From positions 115,671-179,670 of the forward strand of contig NZ_JARZHH010000017.1 in NCBI RefSeq assembly GCF_029946515.1: a stretch of DNA of 64,000 nucleotides, written 5' to 3'. This document shows, piece by piece, positions 7,464 to 15,991 of the stretch (position 1 is its first letter; every line of letters begins with the position of its first letter). The notes beneath the pieces are model-generated. The model worked only from the letters and a program-made list of their open reading frames with translations, was not told the origin of the DNA and made no database searches. The stretch comes from Polyangium sp. 6x1. Lineage in GTDB: Bacteria > Myxococcota_A > Polyangia > Polyangiales > Polyangiaceae. Both the position numbers and the translations under genes were made by a program.

Positions 7464-10093
7464 AACTCCCCGCGCAGCCCCAGGCTCGGCAAGATGGGCA
7501 AGCCGCTCACGTACGACGACTGGGTGTAATCGTAGTTGTAGGTGATCCCCTCGGGGTTCTGGTGGTTGTAGATGTTCTGGATATCGATGTAAGCCGAGAG
7601 CTTCCACGACGTGAAGGTCCACGTCTTGTCGAAGCGCACATCGAGCTGGTGGAAGAACGGGAGCCGCGCGCCGTTCGGCGGAGACGCGGTCGCAGCCTGA
7701 AAACTGCCGGTCGTCGCGTCATAGGCGCCGCGGGTCGTGGGGGTATAGGGGTTGCCCGAGACGAGGCGGAAGCGCGCGCCGAGACGATACCCGCGACCGA
7801 GATTGTAGCTCGCGATCGTCGTCAGCACGTGCGTCTGATCGTACGGGGATCGGGCCGACGGCTCCGATGGCTCGGGGCGGCGCTCGCTCCTCGAAAGCGT
7901 GTACGCGATCCATCCGAAGAAGCGCTCGTCGGACTTGTAGCGCAAGAGCCACTCGGTGCCGTAGACGGACCCCGCCCCGACATTCCCCGCGCCGTCCGAG
8001 ACCAGCCTGTCGAGCTGCTTGTAAAACGCGTTCACGGAGAGCTCCACGCGGGGGCCGAACTCCTGCTCGAATCCGACGTCGTAATGAACGGATCGGTTGG
8101 ATTTGAGGCCTTCCTGGCCGAAGACGGGATCCGTCTCGAGCGGGCCCGGCGGCTGGTAGAAGATGCCGGCGCCCGCCTTGAGCGCCGTGCGGGGGGAGCC
8201 GCTCGTCAGCTCTTGCCTCAGGTTCAAGCGGGGAGAGAGGTCCCAGCTCTGGGTCGAGCTCGCGTAATCGAGGCGGAGCCCCGGCACGACACGCATTCCC
8301 TGCCACGGCATGAACTCCCATTCCGTGTACAGGCCGCCGAAGAGGCGGTTGCCCGATTGGGTCGTCTCCAGCGGCACGTCCTCGGGTCCGCCCGCGGGGA
8401 CCCCCGGCGGGCGGGGACGCGGCAAGCGGAGATGCAGGTCATAGGGGCTATAGATCATGTCGATCCCGACGTTTGCCCGGACAGACCGCATGACCTTCTG
8501 CGAGACCTCCGCGCGCCCGCTGATCGGGAGCTCGGTCGTCGTGAAGCCGAGGGCGCCGAAGCCGACGTCCACCGAGTCCTGCCCGACGGCGGCCGTGACC
8601 TTGAGCTCCGTGCTGTCCGTGAGCTTGTGCTCGTAGCGGGCCTGGAGGCGCCAGAAGCTCGTATGGGTGCCGATGCCGGTGAAGCTCGTCGCCCCGGCGT
8701 TCGGATTTTCGTTGAAGATCTCGAGGCCGTCGTCGGAGCCGAAGAACAAGAGGCGCAGCGACGCCCGCTGGCCGAAGTCCTTCTGGAGCATGACCTGATA
8801 ATCGTAATAACGCGGCGCCGTCGACACGCCCGCGCCGGCCGCCGTGAGGACGGGGCCGAGCCAGCCGTCGAACCACGAGCGGCGACCGGCGATCAGAAAG
8901 GTCACGCCCGTCTTCGGGATCGTCCCCTCGACGAGGAGCCGGGCGTCGATGAGATCGAGCTGCGCCATGCCGTGCAGCCGCCCGTCCTTTTTGGGATCAC
9001 GTATCCCGACATCGACCATGCCGCCCATCCCGCGCCCGTACACCGCGCTGTAGTTCGAGGGATAGAAGTTGATCTTGTCGAGCGCCTCCGTCGGCACCAC
9101 GGAGCTCAGGCCGCCGAAATGGTACACGATGGGCACGGGGGTGCCGTCGACGTAGGTGGTCGTGTCCTGGGGCGCGGATCCACGAACGATCAATTGGCCG
9201 CCGAACGGAGGCGGCCTGGCGACGCCGGGGAGGTTTTGCAGCGACCGCAGCGCATCCCCGTTCGTCCCTGGAATGAGCGCGATTTCTTCCCTCTTGAGCG
9301 TGCGTTTCGTCACCTCGCGGGGCGGGCGCTCCCCGCGGACGACAATCTCCTGGACCGGCGGCTCGTCCTCGCTCGCGGCGTCTTTCTCTTCGGGGGCTTT
9401 TCGGGGCAAGAGCCTCAAGACGACGTTGGTCTCTTCCCCGGGCGTGAGCTCTTCGTCCGCGGATTGGGGTTCATACCCCGGCGCAGTGACGGTGATGTGC
9501 GTCGGGCCGACGGTCACGTTTTCGAGGGCCCAGGATCCATCGGCGGCCGTTTGCGTCGTGTGCTCGGCGCCGTCGGCCGTCCGCACCGTGATGCTCGCGG
9601 GGGCAATCGGCGAGCCGGCCGTCTGGTGCTCGACACGTCCCGTGAGCTTCGGCGGCGGGGGCACGAAGACGTACCGGAACTTGATCCGGGCCGGGATGTT
9701 CTTGTCATTGCGCCGGGCCGGTTCGAAGACGAGCTTCTCGGCTGCGGCGACGGCGGCCTCGTCGAATCCGTGGCCTCGCGGGGCCTCGACGGTCGCGCGC
9801 CGAACCGCCCCGGAGGAATTGATTTCGAGGATCAGGTCGACCGTGACTTCCTCGAAAAAACGCTCTTTCAGCGCTTGCTCCGGATACTTCACGCCAGGAT
9901 CGGCCTTGAGCCGCGGCGGAACGATGACCGGCGCTGGCGCGGCGGCGTCGCTCGCGGCGGGCGGCTCGTCGGGCGCCTGGGCGAGCGCGTCCCGTGGTGC
10001 CAAGGACGCCAGGAGGAAAACGACGGCAGCGCCGCGTCGGAGGGGAGGGTCGGTAAGCGTGGCCAAGGTTCTCGGGGGACAAGATGCACGCAT
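7460..10093 (-). CDS. TonB-dependent receptor with N-terminal TonB C-terminal domain
   Basis: An 877-residue protein from ATG 10093, chosen because it gives a signal peptide (VVFLLASLAPRDALA); an in-frame ATG at 10183 would add 30 residues. Domains in order: Pro/Ala linker; a TonB_C-like domain, about residues 65-140 (VKYPEQALKE through ARIKFRYVF); a carboxypeptidase-regulatory-like beta sandwich (LTGRVEHQTAGSPIAPASI); a receptor plug with QNLPGVARPPPFGGQLIVRG and FYPSNYSAVYGRGMGGMVDV; then a 22-strand-type barrel ending LPSLGLRGEL. The plug and barrel import a ligand across the outer membrane using TonB energy. Having a TonB-type domain on the same chain is a known but unusual arrangement. 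The gene is coupled to the lipoprotein gene that follows. Confidence 0.88.
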   Translation of the reverse strand: MRASCPPRTLATLTDPPLRRGAAVVFLLASLAPRDALAQAPDEPPAASDAAAPAPVIVPPRLKADPGVKYPEQALKERFFEEVTVDLILEINSSGAVRRATVEAPRGHGFDEAAVAAAEKLVFEPARRNDKNIPARIKFRYVFVPPPPKLTGRVEHQTAGSPIAPASITVRTADGAEHTTQTAADGSWALENVTVGPTHITVTAPGYEPQSADEELTPGEETNVVLRLLPRKAPEEKDAASEDEPPVQEIVVRGERPPREVTKRTLKREEIALIPGTNGDALRSLQNLPGVARPPPFGGQLIVRGSAPQDTTTYVDGTPVPIVYHFGGLSSVVPTEALDKINFYPSNYSAVYGRGMGGMVDVGIRDPKKDGRLHGMAQLDLIDARLLVEGTIPKTGVTFLIAGRRSWFDGWLGPVLTAAGAGVSTAPRYYDYQVMLQKDFGQRASLRLLFFGSDDGLEIFNENPNAGATSFTGIGTHTSFWRLQARYEHKLTDSTELKVTAAVGQDSVDVGFGALGFTTTELPISGRAEVSQKVMRSVRANVGIDMIYSPYDLHLRLPRPRPPGVPAGGPEDVPLETTQSGNRLFGGLYTEWEFMPWQGMRVVPGLRLDYASSTQSWDLSPRLNLRQELTSGSPRTALKAGAGIFYQPPGPLETDPVFGQEGLKSNRSVHYDVGFEQEFGPRVELSVNAFYKQLDRLVSDGAGNVGAGSVYGTEWLLRYKSDERFFGWIAYTLSRSERRPEPSEPSARSPYDQTHVLTTIASYNLGRGYRLGARFRLVSGNPYTPTTRGAYDATTGSFQAATASPPNGARLPFFHQLDVRFDKTWTFTSWKLSAYIDIQNIYNHQNPEGITYNYDYTQSSYVSGLPILPSLGLRGEL

Positions 10094-10190
10094 GGCCAGC
10101 GCTCGGGGCTTCGATCCGACGAGCCGTCGGATCCCTCCGACGAGATCCTTTCTTTCGATCACGAATCTCGGGAGGCGGGCCATGGGACGA

Positions 10191-10478
10191 TCAGGCCTCG
10201 GCTTGCGGGGGCGGCTCCGCGGCGTCGTCCGTGCGGGGGAGCGTCTTCCAGGCCGCGCTGACGACCAGGTCGACCTCGCCGCCGACGCAGCTCCAGGGCT
10301 GCCCCGGTGCGCCGGTCGCCTCGACGAGCGCCTCGACCGCGCGTCGCCAGGCCTCGGGCTGGGCCGACACGTTTGCCCCGGGGCGCGCCGGCGTGCATGG
10401 CGGCGGGGGCGCCGCGCTCGCCGAGGTGGGGAGCATCGCCGAGAGGGTCAGGCCGAGGAGCGTGGTGCGCAGCGTCAA
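10191..10478 (-). CDS. Small secreted hypothetical protein
   Basis: A 95-residue protein with an N-terminal signal (LLGLTLSAMLPTSASAAP) and a short mature part containing two cysteines and the stretch AWRRAVEALVEATGAPGQPWSCVGGEVDLVV, ending in an acidic Pro-rich tail. No family recognised. It lies directly upstream of the TonB-dependent receptor on the same strand, so it may be the first gene of that operon. The short length and lack of homology recognition keep confidence moderate. Confidence 0.5.
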   Translation of the reverse strand: MTLRTTLLGLTLSAMLPTSASAAPPPPCTPARPGANVSAQPEAWRRAVEALVEATGAPGQPWSCVGGEVDLVVSAAWKTLPRTDDAAEPPPQAEA

Positions 10479-10668
10479 GAGGCGAGAACTCCACCCCTCC
10501 TTGCCCGCTCGTCGGCGGACCCTTCGGAGAAAAATGGCACGGGCGTGCGGGGCGGGTCAAGCGAGGGCTCGCGTTGTTCCCAGCAGAGGTCTGTCCCGTC
10601 CGCTCGCTTGGGTCCGCGCCGCGATCTCCGCACGCAGCCGCGCGGGGATCACGTCGTGCGCCGCGCGA

Positions 10669-11457
10669 TCACAGATAGTCGAAGCAGCTCAGGTCGCAGG
10701 ACACCGCGGCGGTCGCGGCGCAGACGTTGAATTGCTTCAAATTCGCGTCGCTGGCCGCGTCGCACGCGTCGTAGCAGATCTGGAGCCCGCCCGGGTTGAA
10801 GCACTCGAAGAAGTTGTACACGTCGCAATGGTCGCGACACTCGAGCTTCAGGTCCGGGCAATCCTGGATGCAGCTCTGCGACGATTCGCCGGGATCGCAG
10901 ACCCCGTTGCCGCAGGGGTTCGGCGGGCAATCCCCGGGGCAGCTCTGCGACGACTCGCCCGGATCACAGACCCCGTTGCCGCAAGGATTCGGCGGCGCGC
11001 AATCCTCGGGGCAATTCTGGAACGACTCCCCCGCATCACATGCCCCATTGCCGCAGGGGTTCGCCGTGCAGTCGGCCGGGCAGGTGGAGGAATTTTCGTC
11101 GCCGGTGCACTGCTTGTCCCCGCATACACTCGCCGCGATACACGAACCCCCCGTACACACCTCGCCGCAGCCGCAATTCGCGTTCGATACGCAACCCGCC
11201 TCGCAGAGCAAGGTCGTGGGATCCGCGCAGTAGGTCCCAGGCTGACACGTGACGGCGATCCCCTCGGGGCCGCACGAAACGAAGCCTTGCTCCGTCGAAT
11301 CGCAGGTCGGGCCTGCGCCTCCGCTCCCGCCCGCGCCGCCCGCTCCCGCTTCGCCGCCTTCCCCGCCCGCACCACCTCCGCCGCCCGAGCAACCGCTGAC
11401 GCTGAGAACGAGCCCGACGAGAAGCGAAGGCACAAGAATACCGAACAACGACCGCAT
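10669..11457 (-). CDS. Cys-rich repeat lipoprotein (CGNGxCDxGES repeats)
   Basis: A 262-residue protein starting at ATG 11457, with AGGTGA upstream. It has a lipoprotein signal (LVLSVSGCSG), then a Gly/Ala-rich linker of about 30 residues. The mature part has a Cys-rich region followed by four tandem units of the pattern NPCGNGxCDxGESxQxC with a following DC, the first unit being degenerate. A final Cys-rich domain includes ECRDHCDVYNFFECF and AVSCDLSCFDYL. Such repeats are common in myxobacterial surface lipoproteins and probably form small disulfide knots that may bind calcium through the acidic turns. No enzymatic domain is visible. Confidence 0.8.
   Translation of the reverse strand: MRSLFGILVPSLLVGLVLSVSGCSGGGGGAGGEGGEAGAGGAGGSGGAGPTCDSTEQGFVSCGPEGIAVTCQPGTYCADPTTLLCEAGCVSNANCGCGEVCTGGSCIAASVCGDKQCTGDENSSTCPADCTANPCGNGACDAGESFQNCPEDCAPPNPCGNGVCDPGESSQSCPGDCPPNPCGNGVCDPGESSQSCIQDCPDLKLECRDHCDVYNFFECFNPGGLQICYDACDAASDANLKQFNVCAATAAVSCDLSCFDYL
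10871..11080 (-). repeat. Tandem DNA repeat encoding the CGNGxCD units
   Basis: Three successive copies of a unit about 69-72 bases long start near 10871, 10940 and 11012. The first two are near identical (both contain the block agctctgcgacga followed by accccgttgccgca); the third is diverged. They encode the repeats of the Cys-rich lipoprotein. The near identity of the two copies that encode its last two repeats suggests recent duplication or unequal recombination, so copy number could vary between strains. Confidence 0.7.
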
Positions 11458-11611
11458 GGGTTTCACCTGGAATCGGCGGATGGACCACGAGCCCGCGCGG
11501 GCGAATCCCTCGCCCACGGCCCGCGCGTGGTCCCCGCTCGACCTTTCGCGCTACCTGACGCCAGCTGCCTGCCGTTCTTGCACGGATGCGCGAAAAAAAA
11601 ATTCGTCGGCC

Positions 11612-12541
11612 TCAGCCGGCCGATCTTCCCAGCAAGCTCTCCAGGCTCACGTCCAGCGATTGCGCCAGGCCGAGCAGGCTCTCCACCTGCGAGGCGGAGA
11701 GCTTCAGGCGGGCGCTGAGCCCGCCGCGCGTGCGCTCGAGCACCTCCTCACGCGCCCGCGCGATCCAGCGGGAGATCGTCGAGGCGTTCACGCGATGCAT
11801 GATCGCCAGCCTGTCGAGCTTGATCCCCTCCGCGTAGTACATGCGCAAGAGGTTGCGGTCGCGGCTCGACAGCGCCGACATCGCCTCGCGCAAAGCCTCG
11901 CGCAGCTCCTCCGCGTGGCGCTCGCGCGAGAGTTTCGACTCCGGATCCAGCGACGGATCCATGGCCGCGAGCAGCGCGCGTTCGTCCGCGCGCACCTCGT
12001 GCCGACCGCGCCTGCGCAGGCTGATCCCCGTCCGCAGGGCGGCCACGCGAATCCAGGCCGGGAGCGGCCCGAGCCCGGCGTAGGTCGCGAGCTTCGGCGC
12101 CCCGCCGTCGCCCACGAGCAGCCTGTGGCCGAGCACCGATCGCACCTCCTCGACGAGCTCGGACGCGGCCGCCATCCCCCGCAGCGCGGCATGGACCTCG
12201 ACGTCGAGGCGCCGGCCGAACTCCCGCAGCGCGGCGGCGTCACCCGCGAGGCACGCGAAGGCCAGCAGGAGATCGGCGGCGAGCACGCTGGAGAGCGCCT
12301 CCTCGATGTCGTCCTCGCCCGCGATGCGCTCGGCGAGGTGGCCGATGAACGCCGCCTCGTCCACCGCGACGTCGGGGAAGGCGCGCCGCGCCTCTTCGAG
12401 CAGCGATCGCAAACGGAGCTCCAGCGCGTCGACGTCGCCGAGCCCCGCGGCCAGCGAGGGCGCGAGGCGCCCGCAGAAGGCGCTGGACAAGGGGGGCAGC
12501 GGATACGGATGCACGCGGCCATGATACACAAAGCCCCGCAA
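11612..12541 (-). CDS. RNA polymerase sigma-70 family factor, myxobacterial type (TIGR03001-like)
   Basis: Up to 309 residues. The start is uncertain: TTG 12541, GTG 12529 or GTG 12514; the conserved-looking part begins after the last. The N-terminal two thirds is a divergent helical domain (region 2-like, with PLPAWIRVAALRTGISLRRRG). The C-terminus is a clear sigma region 4 with LSSRDRNLLRMYYAEGIKLD and a helix-turn-helix VNASTISRWIARAREEV. This combination matches the myxobacterial sigma family described as TIGR03001. It is divergent from, and almost abutting, a kinase with an anti-sigma-like zinc motif, which suggests that the kinase controls it. Confidence 0.8.
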   Translation of the reverse strand: MRGFVYHGRVHPYPLPPLSSAFCGRLAPSLAAGLGDVDALELRLRSLLEEARRAFPDVAVDEAAFIGHLAERIAGEDDIEEALSSVLAADLLLAFACLAGDAAALREFGRRLDVEVHAALRGMAAASELVEEVRSVLGHRLLVGDGGAPKLATYAGLGPLPAWIRVAALRTGISLRRRGRHEVRADERALLAAMDPSLDPESKLSRERHAEELREALREAMSALSSRDRNLLRMYYAEGIKLDRLAIMHRVNASTISRWIARAREEVLERTRGGLSARLKLSASQVESLLGLAQSLDVSLESLLGRSAG

Positions 12542-12546
12542 CGACG

Positions 12547-15270
12547 ATGGAGCACCCTGGAGAGAACACCATCTTCGCGTTCGTCGAAGGGCGACTCGCG
12601 GCGGCCGAGGCGAGCCAGCTCGACGACCACATCGACGCGTGCGAGACCTGCCGTTCGCTGGTGATCGCGGCGGCCCGGGCGTCGCTCGGCGCGGGGAGCG
12701 ACACGGAGGGGGCCGCTCCTCCGTCTCCGTTCGAGGACGCGGCCCCGCTCTCGCCCGGCGCGCGGCTCGGCCGCTACACCCTCACCGACGTGCTCGGCAG
12801 GGGCGGCATGGGGATCGTGTATTCTGCACACGATCCGACGCTCGATCGCAAGGTGGCGCTCAAGGTCCTGCGCGGCGAGGTGACCGCGCGCGTCGGGGCC
12901 GACATCGCGTCGGCGCGGCTCCTCCGTGAGGCGCGCATCGCCGCGCGGCTCTCGCACCCGAACGTGGTGACGATCTACGACGTCGACAGCCACGGCGGGC
13001 AGATCTTCATCGCCATGGAGTACGTCGACGGCGAGCCGCTCTCCGCCTGGCTCGAAGCGGGGCCTCACCCCGCCGGCGAGATCCTGGAGCGCTTCACGCA
13101 AGCCGGGCGGGGGCTCGTGGCGGCCCACGGCGCGGGGCTCGTACACCGGGATTTCAAGCCTGCCAACGTGCTCATCGGCAAGGACGGGCGCGTCCGCGTC
13201 AGCGATTTCGGGCTCGCCGGTTGGACGAGCGAGGACGCCTCGGGCAAGGCCGCGGCCGAGGGAGCGGCGACGCTGACCCGGACGGGCGCGCTCCTCGGAA
13301 CGCCGCTCTACATGGCCCCGGAGCAGCACCGCGGCGAGAGGGCAGGGCCGCACGCGGACCAGTTCAGCTTCGCGGTCGCGCTGTACGAGGCGCTCTACCG
13401 GCGCTCCGCGTTCGAGGGCAAGACGCTCGACGAGCTCTCGGCGAGCAAGGCGCGAGGACCCGCCGAGCCGCCCGGCGGCGGCGAGGTGCCCGAGCACGTC
13501 CGGCGCGCCCTGCTGCGCGCCCTGCGCCCGCAGCAGGAAGAGCGTTTTCCATCCATGGACGCGCTGCTCCAGAAGCTCGCGGCCGACCCCGCGCGCACCC
13601 GCCGCCGCGCCGCCGTCGCCGTGCTCGCGGGCGTCCTGCTCGCGGCCGGCCTCTCCGTTCCTGCCTGGATCGCGCGGGAGCAACAGCGCGTTTGTCGCGG
13701 CGCCGAGGTGAAGCTCACGGGCGTGTGGGACGAGGGGCGGCGCGCTGCCGTGCGCGGCGCGTTCGGCGCCTCGAAGGAGCCGTTTGCCTCGGTGGCGCTC
13801 GGGCAGGTGGAGCGCGCGCTGGACGCTCAGGCGGCCGCCTGGGTCGCCGGCCATGTCGACGCCTGCGAGGCGACGCGGGTGCGCGGCGAGCAGGCCGAGT
13901 CGGTGCTGGCGCTGCGCATGGCCTGCCTCGATCTGCGGGCCAAGGAGCTCAAGGCGCTGGTCGACATCTTCTCCGAGGCGGATAGCGCCACGGTGAGCCG
14001 CGCCGTGCAGGCGGCGAACGCAATGACCCCGGTGCGCGCCTGCGCCGACGTGGCGGCGCTCTCCGGGCCCGTGCCGCCGCCGGACGATCCCGCGCTGCGC
14101 GCGCGCATAGACGCCGCGCGCGGGCAGCTCGCGCGCGGCAAGGCGCTCTACGACGCCGCGAAATACCCGGCCACGCGCGCCCTCGCCGACGAGGTGGTCG
14201 CGGAGGCCAAGGCGATCGCCCACCAGCCGCTGCTCGCCGACGCGCTCGACCTCCTGGGAAAGGTGCAGCAATCGCAGGGCGCGCACGCGGAGGCCGAGGC
14301 GACGTTCCTCGCGTCGATCCGGGCGGCAGAGGCGGGCCGCCACGATTGGCAGGTCGCGAATGGGCTGACGTCGCTGGTGTTTTTGGCGGGGCACCCGCTC
14401 GGCCGCCCTGCGGACGCGCATCGGTGGGCGGAGCTCGCCGCGGGAGCGATCGCCCGGCTCGGCGGAGACGTCGAATTCGAGGCGGCGCTGGCGGGCAACG
14501 AGGCGCCCGTCTACCTCGAGGAGGGCAAGCTCGACCGGGCGCTCGAGGCCGCCTCGCACGCCCATTCGCTCGAGCAGCGGCTGCACGGCGACGCGCACCT
14601 CCACACGGCCAAGGTGAAGACCAACCTCGGCGCCGCGCTCGTGGCGCTCGGCCGTTACGCCGAGGCGCGTGGCCATTACCAGGGCGCGCTCGCGACGTTC
14701 GAGGGGATGCTCGGCCCGGAGCACACGGCCTGCGCGACGGTCCTGAACAACCTCGTGGAGGTCCATGTCCGGCTGAACGATCTGCCGGCGGCGCGCGCAG
14801 CGGCCGAGCGGGCCTTATCCATCCGCGAGCGCGCGCTCGGCCCCGAGCACATCGCGCTGGCCAGCACGCTGCTCAACCTGGCCGAGGTGATGATGAAGGA
14901 GCGCGCATTCGCCGACGCGCGCCCTCGCCTCGCGCGGGTGGTCGCCATTTACGAGAAGACCGTGGGGCCGGCGCACCTCAATCTCGCCGAGCCGCTGGAA
15001 AACCTGGGCGAATTGCATCTGGAGACCCACGAGCCGGCGGAGGCGATCCCGCTGCTCGAGCGGGCACTTTCGCTGCGGGCGTCGGGCGCCGAGGGGCCGT
15101 ACAAGGACGCATCCACGCGGTTTTTGCTGGCGCGCGCCCTCGCGGCGGCGGGCAGGGATCGCGCCCGCGCGAAGAAGCTCGCGGAGGAGGCGCAGGCGAC
15201 CTATGCCGCAGGGGGCGAGGCCTGGGCGGCGCCGAAGGCGGAGATCGTGGCGTGGCTCGCGCAGCGGTGA
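12547..15270 (+). CDS. Membrane Ser/Thr protein kinase with N-terminal anti-sigma-like zinc motif and C-terminal TPRs
   Basis: A 907-residue protein. Residues 1-45 form a short helical domain with H28-x3-C32-x2-C35, the signature of zinc-binding anti-sigma domains. Residues 77-345 are a complete protein kinase: Gly loop GRGGMG (84-89), ATP lysine K106, catalytic HRD 200-202 with K204 and N207, DFG 220-222 and APE 257-259, so it should be active. A transmembrane helix follows at about 355-375. Beyond it are a helical sensor-like domain and about eight tetratricopeptide repeats (roughly 540-900). The zinc motif and kinase would be cytoplasmic and the TPR region periplasmic. The divergent neighbour encodes a sigma factor, which suggests a one-piece signal-to-sigma control device. 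Confidence 0.88.
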   Translation: MEHPGENTIFAFVEGRLAAAEASQLDDHIDACETCRSLVIAAARASLGAGSDTEGAAPPSPFEDAAPLSPGARLGRYTLTDVLGRGGMGIVYSAHDPTLDRKVALKVLRGEVTARVGADIASARLLREARIAARLSHPNVVTIYDVDSHGGQIFIAMEYVDGEPLSAWLEAGPHPAGEILERFTQAGRGLVAAHGAGLVHRDFKPANVLIGKDGRVRVSDFGLAGWTSEDASGKAAAEGAATLTRTGALLGTPLYMAPEQHRGERAGPHADQFSFAVALYEALYRRSAFEGKTLDELSASKARGPAEPPGGGEVPEHVRRALLRALRPQQEERFPSMDALLQKLAADPARTRRRAAVAVLAGVLLAAGLSVPAWIAREQQRVCRGAEVKLTGVWDEGRRAAVRGAFGASKEPFASVALGQVERALDAQAAAWVAGHVDACEATRVRGEQAESVLALRMACLDLRAKELKALVDIFSEADSATVSRAVQAANAMTPVRACADVAALSGPVPPPDDPALRARIDAARGQLARGKALYDAAKYPATRALADEVVAEAKAIAHQPLLADALDLLGKVQQSQGAHAEAEATFLASIRAAEAGRHDWQVANGLTSLVFLAGHPLGRPADAHRWAELAAGAIARLGGDVEFEAALAGNEAPVYLEEGKLDRALEAASHAHSLEQRLHGDAHLHTAKVKTNLGAALVALGRYAEARGHYQGALATFEGMLGPEHTACATVLNNLVEVHVRLNDLPAARAAAERALSIRERALGPEHIALASTLLNLAEVMMKERAFADARPRLARVVAIYEKTVGPAHLNLAEPLENLGELHLETHEPAEAIPLLERALSLRASGAEGPYKDASTRFLLARALAAAGRDRARAKKLAEEAQATYAAGGEAWAAPKAEIVAWLAQR

Positions 15271-15303
15271 GGCGAACCGTGGCGGCTCCATCGCCCCTGC
15301 CCA

Positions 15304-15936
15304 TCAATTCGTGCTTTCGTGCGCCAGCCTTGCGACGATCGCGAGCCCTTCCTCCGCATGCCTCTGCGCAAGGGTCCACCCTGCCTCGTCGCAATGCCTC
15401 GTATACGCGTCGATGGCCTTCATGAGACAAGGGCCCGAGAATCGGAGGAGACGGCCGGAGTCGCCACGCATCCCCCACCCGGGATACAGCATCGAGCCAG
15501 CGTCCAATGCGTTGACCAGCACCTGCGTCCACATGTCGAAGGCCATTGAGAGCAGGCGACATCGCGCATAGCCGACTCCATTGTCGCGTGCGAGGCGCGG
15601 ATCGTCCGGGTCTGGAGCGCGTCCTTGTTGCGCCTCGGTGATTCCTTCGATCATTAGAGCTTTCACGTCGGGACGATAGGACGTCTCGTCGGTTCCAATG
15701 GCATCCATCAGTCGAAGGACGCGCGGCGCTCTCTCGATTTGCTCGGCTGCGGTCCGGAGGAGATGCTCGACGAGCCTTTTGCTGAACGGAGCGTCCTCGA
15801 TCCACTTGGGCTCCATGCAGCCCGCGTACACGTTGACTCCACTCACCACCATCTCGACGCTGCGGATGGCGCCGGCCACGTGTTTGGACAGGCGCTGGAT
15901 GGCAAGGAACGCGGATTCGCGGGCTTCCGATGACAT
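15304..15936 (-). CDS. Hypothetical protein
   Basis: A 210-residue protein from ATG 15936; GGAGGAG is present upstream but about 15 bases away. The frame is open further upstream, but that extension overlaps the neighbouring gene antisense-fashion and is not protein-like. The protein looks mostly helical and soluble (AIQRLSKHVAGAIRSVEMVV, EHLLRTAAEQIERAPRVLRL, AQRHAEEGLAIVARL) with no signal or membrane helix. Base composition appears slightly lower in GC than its neighbours. No family recognised. It lies 55 bases downstream of the RCC1 lipoprotein gene on the same strand. Confidence 0.6.
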   Translation of the reverse strand: MSSEARESAFLAIQRLSKHVAGAIRSVEMVVSGVNVYAGCMEPKWIEDAPFSKRLVEHLLRTAAEQIERAPRVLRLMDAIGTDETSYRPDVKALMIEGITEAQQGRAPDPDDPRLARDNGVGYARCRLLSMAFDMWTQVLVNALDAGSMLYPGWGMRGDSGRLLRFSGPCLMKAIDAYTRHCDEAGWTLAQRHAEEGLAIVARLAHESTN

Positions 15937-15991
15937 CGCGCAAGGGTACCACTCCTCCAGCGCGCGTGGAAGAGCGGTCCACGAGGGACGC

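Noticed and set aside
7562..10261. An 899-codon plus-strand frame opposite the TonB-dependent receptor
   Set aside because: Composition is Arg/Gly/Val-rich and shadow-like, while the minus strand has all receptor motifs.
11788..14766. A 992-codon minus-strand frame antisense to the kinase gene
   Set aside because: Arg/Leu-rich low-complexity translation, no ribosome site, and it runs into the sigma gene in the wrong frame.
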